Below are positions 9,634-17,563 of a DNA stretch of 64,000 bases, piece after piece. The position numbers and the translations under genes are program-made. Positions within the stretch are counted from its first letter, which is position 1; each line of letters starts with the position of its first letter. The notes under the pieces were generated by a model. The model ran no database searches and was not told where the DNA came from. It saw only the letters and a program-made list of their open reading frames with translations. The stretch lies in assembly GCF_000224415.1 (NCBI RefSeq), contig NZ_AFXQ01000015.1, positions 29,816 to 93,815 on the forward strand. The letters run 5' to 3'. This DNA comes from Citricoccus sp. CH26A (lineage in GTDB: Bacteria; Actinomycetota; Actinomycetes; Actinomycetales; Micrococcaceae).

Positions 9634-10809
9634 ATGCAGTCCACCCCACGATCCACACGGCGCGGCCGCCTTGCGGCCGTTGTGACCGCGGCGTCTTTGG
9701 CGCTCGCGGTGCCGGCCGGCGTCGCACCCGCGATGGCGGACGCGAATTTCCCCTCTCCCAGGGGCGAGACCACCATCTCCAGCATCCTGACCCCTGCGGA
9801 CGTGGAGAAGGAGCTGAAGAAGCTGGAGCAGACCTCCCGCTTCGCCGTGGACGTCTTCACCCTCGCCGAGGCCGGGACGTCCGTGAACACCTCCGAACAG
9901 GGCCGCGACCTCTACGTCGCCACCGTGGGAACGGGGCCGGAGGACGTCTGGCTCCAAGGACGGATCCACGGCAACGAGCCCTATGGCACCGATTCGTTGC
10001 TGACCCTCCTCAAGGACCTGGGGACGAATGGGTCATCGGACTACGACCTCCTGCGCGAGAAGTACACCTTCCACATCATCCCGATGTACAACCCGGACGG
10101 CGCCGAGGCGAACATCCGCCATACGCTCCTGTGGGACGACGTGACCGGATCCCCCGAGCTTGGTGGGAACGGGCGTGAACAGCGCGTCGACCTCAACCGG
10201 GACTGGACCGCGAACGGTTTCGCCGCGAAGGAGTCCCTGGCCTTCTATGAGTACTGGACCATGGTGGATCCGGCCTTCGGGGTGGACATCCATCACCAGG
10301 GCCTGAAGAAGGAATGGGGGTCAGGCGATGACGTGACGCTGTCTCTCGGCATCTCCCTGGCACCCGGCGGGCCCACCTTGCCCGGGCTTGAGGGAGGGGC
10401 CTACGACGTCCTGACCCGGCAGATGCTCGTGCACGTCTACGACCAGCTCTCGAAGTACGGATCCATCAACATGGACCGCTATCAGGTGGGCAATGGGATG
10501 GAGATCGACATCAAGGGCGGCGTCGTCTCGGCCATGATGTTGGGTCTGGACCATGAGGGGATGAACCCCGAAGGGCACACCAACCCGGTCGTGTTCTTCG
10601 AGACGAGCGGGAACACCTCCGATGGCAGCCTGGGACAGAAGGCCCGCGGGAAGTCGGTTCGACAGAACGTGCTGGCACTGAAGGAGCTCCTGCTCGGGAT
10701 GGCCACGGGAGAGGTGCAGCACGAGGATCCGGAACGGTGGGAGGAGATCCCGCACCAGCCGGTGACCGGATACCAGACGGACTACGCCGGCAACATTCCG
10801 GTCGAGTAG
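9634..10809 (+). CDS. Secreted M14-family zinc carboxypeptidase
   Basis: A 391-residue protein with a Sec-type signal peptide: RSTRRGR, then a hydrophobic AAVVTAASLALAVPAGVA stretch and cleavage near AMADA. The M14 zinc site is visible as RIHGNEPYG (His and Glu ligands, near residue 112) and VDIHHQG (third ligand His). Substrate-binding arginine lies in DLNRDW, and the catalytic glutamate is probably in FFETSGN. M14 enzymes remove C-terminal amino acids or cleave peptidoglycan peptides; the substrate here is unknown. AGGAGG six bases upstream fixes the ATG at 9634. A strong hairpin follows the stop. Confidence 0.92.
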   Translation: MQSTPRSTRRGRLAAVVTAASLALAVPAGVAPAMADANFPSPRGETTISSILTPADVEKELKKLEQTSRFAVDVFTLAEAGTSVNTSEQGRDLYVATVGTGPEDVWLQGRIHGNEPYGTDSLLTLLKDLGTNGSSDYDLLREKYTFHIIPMYNPDGAEANIRHTLLWDDVTGSPELGGNGREQRVDLNRDWTANGFAAKESLAFYEYWTMVDPAFGVDIHHQGLKKEWGSGDDVTLSLGISLAPGGPTLPGLEGGAYDVLTRQMLVHVYDQLSKYGSINMDRYQVGNGMEIDIKGGVVSAMMLGLDHEGMNPEGHTNPVVFFETSGNTSDGSLGQKARGKSVRQNVLALKELLLGMATGEVQHEDPERWEEIPHQPVTGYQTDYAGNIPVE

Positions 10810-10824
10810 GCAGGGCCCGGGACC

Positions 10825-10858
10825 AGGGGTCCTCCTGCCGTGCGGCGGGAGGACCCCT
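10825..10858 (+). terminator. Terminator after the M14 carboxypeptidase
   Basis: A near-perfect inverted repeat with arms AGGGGTCCTCCTGCCG and CGGCGGGAGGACCCCT lies 16 bases after the stop codon. It may also serve the converging minus-strand gene. Confidence 0.7.
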
Positions 10859-10890
10859 CGTCGTGGTGTCATCGCCGTCCGTGCTGGGGG

Positions 10891-11163
10891 TCAGCGCTCG
10901 CCGGCACCGACACGGTCCTGCGTGTCTGTCGCGGGGACCACGGTCCGGATGATGTCCGCGGCCATGAACAGTTCCAGCCCCAGCAGGATGGACCGCCCCA
11001 GGCGTCGTCGATACTGGTGATAGACGTCTGTCCGATCCGGCCCCTTGCCGAGCAGTGCCCCGGCGGCGATGGAGCTGGCCACGGCGATGCCCACCACGAT
11101 CGCCACCACCCCGGTGATGTCCACCGCCTTGCCCACTGCCTCCATGGCGCCCTGGAACTCCAC
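10891..11163 (-). CDS. DUF1622 family small membrane protein
   Basis: A 90-residue protein with two hydrophobic segments: VVAIVVGIAVASSIAAGALL and LLGLELFMAADIIRTVV. The second carries the L-E-x-x-x-A-A-D-I-I-x-T signature of DUF1622 integral membrane proteins. The family has no established function. GTG at 11161-11163 is chosen as start because AAGGGAG lies eight bases upstream; a longer open frame begins at 11208 without support. It stands alone between the M14 gene and decayed fragments. Confidence 0.8.
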   Translation of the reverse strand: MEFQGAMEAVGKAVDITGVVAIVVGIAVASSIAAGALLGKGPDRTDVYHQYRRRLGRSILLGLELFMAADIIRTVVPATDTQDRVGAGER

Positions 11164-11216
11164 GGACGTCTCCCTTCCCCTGCAAGTCCCACGCCCGTGC
11201 CTGCGCACTCGACGCC

Positions 11217-11402
11217 GTGCCGGTCCGGGACATCATCGGCGGGGAGAACCATACGGTGGGGATCCACCACAGTCATGCGGTCAGGAATGGCAAGACCCTG
11301 GATCAGGACACGGTCACCGTGTTCGTCCTGCGGGACGGCAAGGTCATCGAGTGCAGGGAGTTCCTGGAGGACACCGCCGCATCCGACGCGTCCTGGGCCT
11401 GA
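11217..11402 (+). pseudogene. SnoaL-like / NTF2-fold protein, C-terminal fragment
   Basis: About 60 codons read GENHTVGIHH, GKTLDQDTVTVF, LRDGKVIECREFLEDTAA and end ASWA. This is the C-terminal half of a SnoaL-like (NTF2-fold) protein, which normally has about 120-140 residues. The upstream half is absent; the sequence before it belongs to the promoter side of the DUF1622 gene. It is read as a truncated relic. Confidence 0.55.
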
Positions 11403-11439
11403 GCCCAGTCGCGGCCGGCACCGAAGCGTCCCGTGGTGC

Positions 11440-11703
11440 CGTACGGTGCCCTTTGCCGATGATCACGACACGCTTCCTGGCCCTGCGGAGTTCGATCTCC
11501 AGCTCGTGGACTGAGGGCGCGTTGGTGATGTCTCGAACGCGTCGTCGATCTGCTGAAGGACCAGTCGATGGTCGAGGCAACCAGTGCGTCCCACCTCGTG
11601 CCGGCACCCGCCGCCGCTCGCTGTGCACGGGTCGATCGTGCGTCACCAGCATGACGGGCTGGCCGCCCCAGGCGGGAGGCCTCAGGCGGCGCGTCGGCTT
11701 CAC
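11440..11703 (-). pseudogene. RibD C-terminal / dihydrofolate-reductase-like fragment
   Basis: On the minus strand a short frame reads WGGQPVMLVTHDRP and later SVHELEIEL. These recall two conserved pieces of the RibD_C/DHFR fold in stand-alone actinobacterial reductases (W-G-x-x-P-x-F-V-L-T-H and V-D-E-L-x-I). The text between them is scrambled and lacks the glycine-rich NADPH loop. The identification rests on short matches. Confidence 0.35.
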
Positions 11704-12083
11704 GGGGGGTCAGCCGACGTGGTGGAGAGCCCGGCTGCGATCCGCTGAAGTTCTTCCATGTGCGCGTCGAAAGCCTGCCTGCCGGTCCGAGTCTGCCTGA
11801 TCCAGGTGAGTCGGCGCGCATCGGCGCGGGTCGGTGAAGGACTCTTGGTCATCGATATGTAATCCGCGGTGAGGAGCACTTTGAGGTGCTTGGACAACGT
11901 GGCGTCCGTGGTCCCCAGGGTGTCACGCAGTACCGCGAAGTCGATCTCCTCGAGGTGGCGAAGAACCCCGCAAATGCGAAGACGGAGAGGGGCGTGGATG
12001 GTGTCGTCGAAAGCGGCCTCAGCGGCCTCAGCGGCCTCAGCGGCCTCAGCGGCCTCAGCGGCCTCAGCGGCCTCAGCGGCCAT
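11700..12083 (-). CDS. ArsR/MarR-type winged-helix regulator with an expanded EAA-repeat N-terminus
   Basis: A 127-residue protein. Residues 25-110 form a winged-helix domain: IHAPLRLRICGVL, LRDTLGTTDATLSKHLKVL (recognition helix), YISMTKSP and LTWIRQTRTGRQAF. It matches short regulators that are usually encoded with a partner membrane protein. The first 24 residues are MA followed by seven A-E-A-type triplets, encoded by a perfect nine-base tandem repeat. The normal family N-terminus begins near FDDTIHAPLRL, so the repeat is an added tail. Its start overlaps the 3' end of the upstream membrane-protein gene by 11 bases, so the two form an operon. Confidence 0.85.
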   Translation of the reverse strand: MAAEAAEAAEAAEAAEAAEAAEAAFDDTIHAPLRLRICGVLRHLEEIDFAVLRDTLGTTDATLSKHLKVLLTADYISMTKSPSPTRADARRLTWIRQTRTGRQAFDAHMEELQRIAAGLSTTSADPP

Positions 12084-12084
12084 G
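12013..12084. repeat. Nine-base tandem repeat (GCGGCCTCA), seven perfect copies
   Basis: Seven exact copies run 12013-12075 and an eighth copy diverges at its last bases (GCGGCCATG), where the start codon of the regulator and the end of the membrane-protein gene lie. Because the unit is nine bases, copy-number change keeps the frame of the regulator and alters only the length of its N-terminal tail. Confidence 0.95.
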
Positions 12085-12549
12085 ACCCAGGTCCTCTCGG
12101 TACAGGCGATCGAACCATCGTCCGCCGAACAGGACCACCACGAAGCACGCTGCGGCAGGTGCCAGCACCCACCACGCGCTCAGCGACGCCACCAGGCCGT
12201 AGGACGTGCTCAGCAACACGAGGGTCACCACGAGCAGGGCCGTCAGCACCGCACCGGCCCGGACACGAATGCGTCCCACGCGTACTCCGGAGAGCCGTTG
12301 GTAGGCGATCAGCACGACGATGGTGCCGACGATGAGACCTCCCACCACCGCGTTGCGTGGTTCGCTGGAGCGGACGGCTGGTGTGGCCACGTAACCGGCG
12401 ACGATCATGGCCACGAGTGGGTAGAGCCACCCGGGTGCTGCGAGCCGCTCCGCCAGGGTCGCTCGGTCGGATTCCAGGTCCTGCAGAATCTGCTGTGCCT
12501 GCATGCTGGACGGTCGAGCGGTGGTGCCGGCGGAGGAGTTGTTTTCCAT
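12073..12549 (-). CDS. Small integral membrane protein, partner of the winged-helix regulator
   Basis: A 158-residue protein with an N-terminal soluble segment (QILQDLESDRATLAERLAAP) and four to five hydrophobic helices, including WLYPLVAMIVAGYVA, NAVVGGLIVGTIVVLIAY, VLTALLVVTLVLLST and WWVLAPAAACFVVVLFGGRW. I do not recognise a named family. Membrane protein plus overlapping winged-helix regulator is a common actinobacterial pair, which suggests that the regulator controls this operon. Confidence 0.75.
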   Translation of the reverse strand: MENNSSAGTTARPSSMQAQQILQDLESDRATLAERLAAPGWLYPLVAMIVAGYVATPAVRSSEPRNAVVGGLIVGTIVVLIAYQRLSGVRVGRIRVRAGAVLTALLVVTLVLLSTSYGLVASLSAWWVLAPAAACFVVVLFGGRWFDRLYREDLGHGR

Positions 12550-12961
12550 ATCTGCAAGTGAATCAGTTTCCTCGTGGGAAAGTCAATGGCGGGGTGCAGC
12601 GTCGTCCTCCTCCCTCGCGCGCGGACCGTTTGCTCGGGGAACACCGATTCAGGCGGTGTGGCAGCGCGAGGCGTGCCGCAGAGCACCGATGTGCTGTGGC
12701 GCGGGGGCGTCCAGGGTGCCGTTAACGTAAGGGTGCCTCGTCCGTCGCTCGCGCCACACTCACGCTGCCCGTTGCGGTTCGGCGTACAGGCTCACCAAGT
12801 ACCGCCCCGGCTGGGAGAAGAAGTCCTCCACGTCTTCCACCGTGTCTGGGAGCAGGATCAACGCTTCGGGTTCCACGGCAGACCGACGGTCCTCACACAT
12901 CTGCAGTCCATTCATCAGGCGGACCCCCGACCTTTCGTCGCACCGGGAGGCGCAAACGGCT
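12550..12961. other. Intergenic stretch, no gene seen
   Basis: About 410 bases between the membrane-protein start and the terminator of the SLH gene. A short plus-strand frame around 12780-12960 is open but shows no recognisable domain and no ribosome binding site. The A/T-rich part near 12545-12590 is the likely promoter of the minus-strand pair. Confidence 0.4.
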
Positions 12962-12998
12962 CAGGCCGGCCGGTGCCGGTAGGGCGCCGACCGGCCTG
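12962..12998 (-). terminator. Terminator after the SLH protein gene
   Basis: Arms CAGGCCGGCCGGTGCC and GGCGCCGACCGGCCTG pair over 16 bp with two G:T wobbles around a short loop. It lies 23 bases past the stop codon on the minus strand. Confidence 0.7.
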
Positions 12999-13021
12999 TG
13001 CCGTGTCATGGTGCTGCCGGG

Positions 13022-14641
13022 TCAGTCGTTGAAGACCGTCTCGACGAACTTGGCCATCTCCCCGCGGGTGATGTCCCGGCTCGGGCGGAAGGTGCCGTCC
13101 GTGTAGCCGCGGGTGGCCCCGGTGGCGTACAGGTAGCTGATGGCCTCGAAGCGGCTGTACGTGGCCGGGATGTCCGTGAACGGGCTCCTGGACGGTGCGG
13201 TCCAGTCCTCGTCGGCGTGGTCGGCCAAGTAGATGAACTGGGCGGCCTCCACGCGGGAGACCGGCTTGCTGGGCTTGAAGGTGCCGTCGGCGTAGCCGGC
13301 GATGCCCATCGAGCGCAGCCAGGTGGCCGCCGCGTAGTGGGCCGAGGTGGGCTTCATGTCCGTGAACGGGCTGGTCTTCGGGGCGACCCAGTAACGGCCC
13401 TCACGGGCGGTGAAGGGGTCCACGTGCTTCTCCCCGTAGGCGCGCATCAGGAACGTCGCCAGCTCGCCGCGGGTGATCTCGCGGGTCACGCCGAAGGCCC
13501 CGTTGGACTGGCCGGCAGAGATCCCCTCGCAACCCAGCCACTGGATGGACCCGAAGAACGCCCCTCCGGGCTTGACGTCCGTGAAGGACACCGGGCACAA
13601 CTCCCCGTGGGCCACTGCGGCCCAGGGCCGGTCGAAGGACGCAGCGGGTTCGGCGAGCTCCACGGTGTCGGACAGGCGGTGGTAGTCCCCGTCGAGGTTG
13701 ATGGTGGTCCGGGCGGTGACCTGCTCATCGAAGACACGGCCCGAGGTGTCCACGGCGTTGACGGTGAACCGCTCATCCTCAAACAGACCGCCGTCCAGGC
13801 GGGCCCGCACCACGCCCTGGGCGCAGGAGACCCGGCCATGGCGCCCGTTCTCGGTGCCCTCACCGGCGGAGGACGCCAGCCCGGTCACGTCACCGCAGGC
13901 ATCGGCCGCGTCCAGGGTCAGCGACACGGATTCGGCCGGGCCCTCAGGAGTGTGCACGTACCAGTCCACATCCCCGTTCCAGAGCAGGTCCGGGCGCAGC
14001 TGCGGCTCATCCGCATCAAGGGTGTCTGGGCCACCGCGGCCCAGGGTGACCTTGTCGGTGAACCGGTTGCCGAACGCGTCGCTGGCCTCGAACGACTTCG
14101 TCAGGGACCGCTCGGCCCAGTAATACTGCGGGGCCTGGGCGGGCAACTCCAGCGTGCCGCAACCACCCTTGGAGGTGGCCGGGCCGGAGACCGGGTAGAT
14201 GGAGATGACCGACTCCGTGATGGGCACCTCGGTCTCCAGGCCCGCGGCCAGGCTCTCTACCCGGAAGGTGTTCTTCCCGGCGGTGTCCTGGACGGTCAGC
14301 TCCCCGACATCCATGAACCGCTCACCGAGCTCTTCATAGTCGGCGATGGGCGTGGCCTCCAGGTAGATGTCCTCCACCCCCTTACGGGCCGCAGCCCCGG
14401 GGGCCAGACAGAAGTCGACAGCCACCGTCAGGTGGTCATCCTCGGCCGTGAGCTTGTCCTCGACGATGGAGATGTCCTGGACGTACCCGCCGTACGGGGC
14501 GATGGTCTCGGCCCCGGAGGCGGCATTGGCCGGGATCGCCGACAGCGATCCCGCCACCAGCACGGTGCCGAGCACCGCGGCCGTGGCCGCCCTCCTACTG
14601 GACGCGGGCGGTCGGGGTGCGGGCAATGACGTATGTGTCAA
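13022..14641 (-). CDS. Secreted surface protein with three C-terminal SLH domains
   Basis: A 539-residue protein with a signal peptide (SSRRAATAAVLGTVLVAG, cleavage near ANAAS), an N-terminal beta-rich region of about 300 residues with no family I recognise, and three S-layer homology repeats near residues 345, 410 and 480. Each repeat has the F-T-D-(M/V/I) opening, an aromatic-(Y/W)-L or I-x-(Y/W)-L core and the G-x-x-x-G-x-x-D-G-T-F pattern (for example GYADGTFKPSKPVSR). In actinobacteria such triplets sit at the C-terminus of secreted enzymes and adhesins and anchor them to the wall. The start is a TTG with GAAAGGA upstream. Confidence 0.88.
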   Translation of the reverse strand: MTHTSLPAPRPPASSRRAATAAVLGTVLVAGSLSAIPANAASGAETIAPYGGYVQDISIVEDKLTAEDDHLTVAVDFCLAPGAAARKGVEDIYLEATPIADYEELGERFMDVGELTVQDTAGKNTFRVESLAAGLETEVPITESVISIYPVSGPATSKGGCGTLELPAQAPQYYWAERSLTKSFEASDAFGNRFTDKVTLGRGGPDTLDADEPQLRPDLLWNGDVDWYVHTPEGPAESVSLTLDAADACGDVTGLASSAGEGTENGRHGRVSCAQGVVRARLDGGLFEDERFTVNAVDTSGRVFDEQVTARTTINLDGDYHRLSDTVELAEPAASFDRPWAAVAHGELCPVSFTDVKPGGAFFGSIQWLGCEGISAGQSNGAFGVTREITRGELATFLMRAYGEKHVDPFTAREGRYWVAPKTSPFTDMKPTSAHYAAATWLRSMGIAGYADGTFKPSKPVSRVEAAQFIYLADHADEDWTAPSRSPFTDIPATYSRFEAISYLYATGATRGYTDGTFRPSRDITRGEMAKFVETVFND

Positions 14642-14853
14642 TGGAGGGTCCTTTCGTCAGGTGCGTGCGACAGCGATGGCGATGACAGGAAGAACTGCCA
14701 CTCATTTCCGGCACGGCGAGGACCTCACCCCAGGGGCCGCGAGGAGCAGCAGGCACACTCAAGCTATCCGTCGTTGTGTCGAAAACCGCTCTTCACTAGG
14801 CCGAACGGTGATTCGGAACCGAACCGTGATCGAAACCTGCCCCCCGGGGCGCC

Positions 14854-15229
14854 ATGGCCGTGAGAAGCGCAACCTCCGGTGTGTCCCTGGGGGAGAGGCA
14901 GTCAACGGGTTCGCGGCAGGGGATCGAGACCACCGGCGTCGTGGGACCTGTGCCCGTAGAGCATTCAACGCGCGTGTCACGGGACTCCGGACGCAGATAC
15001 ATCACGCAGGCGACAGCCGCCCTGGATTATCCCGTTCATGGCCAGGTCCTGCACGGTGAGATCTCAACCTTCAGCAGTGCCTGAAACTGCTTCGGGTCCA
15101 CGGCACGGTATCCGGACCCGCCTGGGCCCCGGGACAACTCCTCACCGTGTACGTCGACCCCGTGAACCCCGAGCGTTTCGCCCTGGTCTGGGGTGGTGTC
15201 CGCAACGTGCGCGAGGCCCGGAAGCTCTG
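14854..15229 (+). pseudogene. Frameshifted DUF3592-like membrane protein fragment
   Basis: One frame reads VSRDSGRRYITQATAALDYP then GQVLHGEISTFSS and stops at 15082-15084. A second frame from about 15110 reads APGQLLTVYVDPVNPERFAL then VWGG and ends KL-stop at 15229. Together they match the extracellular domain of DUF3592 proteins (conserved V-x-V-x-Y-D-P-x-x-P). The frames are not joined, and the N-terminal helix is missing. A single shift plus truncation explains this. The flanks (14642-14853 and 15230-15455) show nothing else coding. Confidence 0.55.
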
Positions 15230-15455
15230 ACGCCGAACCGCCACGCGAGGTAGCCACGCTCGGCCTCCGACCGCGGCGGCCACCCACGAGTCAGCGGACC
15301 CAGTATGGAGAGAGACCATTCCGCCGACGGTCATCCGATGCCGACACGCAGCGATGCGGAACATGTGTTCCCCATCCCAGAGGAGGCTCGCGCGCGAAGC
15401 CTTCCAGTGAACTCCATTGCCCCGTGCCGTGGCATGCCCGTGGCCTGTTCCAGAG

Positions 15456-16895
15456 CTAGGACGTGGTCCCTGCGTTATCGGGAATGACGTTGTGGTTGAG
15501 GCGGAAGAGGTTCTCCGGGTCGTAGCGATTCTTCAGGGCCACCAGCCGCTCGTACTTGGCGGGTCCATAGGCCCGGCGTGCCGTTTCTGCCGCCTCCTCC
15601 GCTCCGGCTAGGGGTTCACCGATGAAGTTGACGTACTGTCCTGCGGCAGCAAAGGGCTGGAACCGGGCGTGGGCCGTCCGGGCGAACACGCTGAGCCGCT
15701 GGTCCTCGGCCGGGTCGGTCCAGAAACCGGTGATCTCAACCCAGTACCTCGCCGAGCGATCGGGAAAGGCGGTCGCGTCGTCGGGGATCCGGCCGAAGAC
15801 TCCGCCCATGGTGTAGATGCTGATCGCGGTCCCGAACCAGGTCAGCTCCGAGGCCACATCCACGAGCACGTCACGTGCTGTCTCGTCGAGTCCGGTGATG
15901 GGTTGGTTCTTCAAGTAGCTCCGGGAGCCCGGGGGCAACATCTCGTCCATCGCGGACTGCCAGACGGTCCAGGAGGTCGGGGAGGTCTCCTCCGCATCGG
16001 GGGCCACCGCCGACCGTAGGCGCTCGATCAACCCCCGGCCGGCGTCGTAGTCATCGGAGCCCCACACGCAGCCGACCATCATCCAGGGTTGCTCGCCCAT
16101 GCCCAGCTCGGGCGGGAGCACAGTGAAGGTGATGCCTGCGTTCATCTCGTCGGGCAGCTCCTGGGCCCACCGGTCGAAGGCACGTAGGGCATCTCGCCAG
16201 CGCGCGGGCCTGTAGAAGAGGTTGGCGCACAGGACCTCTGCCGGCAGCGGGTGTGCCCGGAAGGTGAAGGACGACACCACGCCGAAGTTCCCGCCTCCAC
16301 CGCGCAGGCCCCAGAACAGCTCCGGGTTCTCCTGCTCACTGGCATGCAGGTGCTCACCGCGGGCGGTGACCAGTTCGGCGGCGACCAGGTTGTCCAGACT
16401 CAGCCCGTGGGTCCGGGTCAGCCAGCCGACCCCTCCGCCGAGGGTCAGCCCGGCGACTCCGGTCATGCTGACCTCCCCGAGCGGCACGACCAACCCGTGG
16501 GCGGTGGTCACCCGGTCGACGTCCGACAATCTCGCCCCAGGTGCCACGGTCACCAACCGGCGTTCGACGTCTACCTCCACGCTCCGCAAGGCGCCCAGGT
16601 CCAGCACCAGACCGTCCTCGACCGTGCTGTGACCGGCGATGCTGTGCCCGCCCCCGCGCACGGCCAACGCCAGGCCGGTGCTCCGTGCCACCTCCAGCAC
16701 TGGGCTGATGTCCTGCACGGCGCCTGCCCGGATGACGGCGCGTGGACGCCGATCGATCATCCCGTTCCATACCGCGCGAGCCTCGTCGTAGAGGGGGTCC
16801 CGCGGCTCGATCACCGAACCGACCAATCGTCTGCTCAGCTCCTGCAGGGCACGGCTCACGTCCTCCGTCCCACTGTTGTCCTGCGCTGTGTTCAT
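15456..16895 (-). CDS. FAD-linked oxidase, berberine-bridge-enzyme type
   Basis: A 479-residue enzyme of the vanillyl-alcohol-oxidase fold. Its FAD domain shows PRAVIRAG, the RGGGHSIAGHS loop whose histidine usually binds FAD covalently, GLTLGGGVGWLTRTHGLS and LRGGGGNFGVV. It ends with the BBE motif YDPENLFRLNHNV. No second covalent cysteine is obvious. Such enzymes oxidise sugars, alkaloids or alcohols with O2; the substrate cannot be told. The ATG at 16893-16895 has GGGAAG about 10 bases upstream. The gene is isolated, flanked by long non-coding stretches. Confidence 0.9.
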   Translation of the reverse strand: MNTAQDNSGTEDVSRALQELSRRLVGSVIEPRDPLYDEARAVWNGMIDRRPRAVIRAGAVQDISPVLEVARSTGLALAVRGGGHSIAGHSTVEDGLVLDLGALRSVEVDVERRLVTVAPGARLSDVDRVTTAHGLVVPLGEVSMTGVAGLTLGGGVGWLTRTHGLSLDNLVAAELVTARGEHLHASEQENPELFWGLRGGGGNFGVVSSFTFRAHPLPAEVLCANLFYRPARWRDALRAFDRWAQELPDEMNAGITFTVLPPELGMGEQPWMMVGCVWGSDDYDAGRGLIERLRSAVAPDAEETSPTSWTVWQSAMDEMLPPGSRSYLKNQPITGLDETARDVLVDVASELTWFGTAISIYTMGGVFGRIPDDATAFPDRSARYWVEITGFWTDPAEDQRLSVFARTAHARFQPFAAAGQYVNFIGEPLAGAEEAAETARRAYGPAKYERLVALKNRYDPENLFRLNHNVIPDNAGTTS

Positions 16896-17563
16896 CGGTC
16901 TGCTGCTTCCCTGCGTGAGTCGGGTTTCTGGTGATGGGATCAGTCTGTGGAGATCTGGTCGAGACCACCTCGCGATCCTGTGCGCGATGGCGCTGTGTTT
17001 TCCCCGGGGCCAATCCAGTGACGCTGTCCCACAGGGCGCTGCACTGGGACAGTTGGTAAGCGGGGGCTCCAGAATAGGAATCACCGACGGGCGCCGACAA
17101 TAACCGCCCGACCGCCTGAGCCCGCCACGTTGTGCCCGACGGCTCGAACCGGATCTTCCGGGGTCACCATGCCGCCACCGAGGACGCCTGCGCCTTCTAG
17201 AAGGCCTGGCGCCTCCTCCGCGCCGACTGATGATGGCGTCGTCAATAGGCGGCGGCCTATGACGCAACGACCAGGGGCAGAAACGCGCGGGACCACGTAT
17301 GCGTTGAGTGGGATGGAGTAGTCGCTGTACTGATCTCAGTGCCTGACGAGTGCGGACCACCCTAGGGATGGGCGAGGGCCGAAAGTACTTTTAGGCCGTG
17401 AGGACAAGTGCCCATCCGGCCCAGCCCGGGGACGGTTGTGAATGACCGGAAGACGTCGTGGGAAGCGTGATAGATCGACGACGAAAATCACTATCACGCC
17501 AATTCATGCGTGCGCCCGGATCGGAGTATGAGCGGCTGCTAACACCGAATGGGAGCGGGACCG
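16896..17563. other. Divergent intergenic stretch with lower GC
   Basis: About 670 bases between two divergent FAD enzymes. No convincing gene is visible. A short minus frame at 17081-17296 ends with a glycine-rich text (AGVLGGGMVTPEDPVRAVGH) that I cannot place. The stretch from 17340 to 17563 is less GC-rich than its surroundings and contains a 9-bp perfect dyad. Confidence 0.4.
17465..17499. promoter_or_regulatory. Dyad GCGTGATAG-N17-CTATCACGC upstream of the FAD oxidoreductase
   Basis: Two perfect 9-bp half-sites are separated by 17 bases, 65 bases ahead of the start at 17564. The spacing and position suit a dimeric regulator bound to two adjacent major grooves or a promoter flanked by half-sites. 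No cognate regulator gene is adjacent. Confidence 0.5.

Noticed and set aside
17081..17296. Minus-strand frame ending with a glycine-rich text
   Set aside because: Too short, no ribosome binding site and no family match I can defend.
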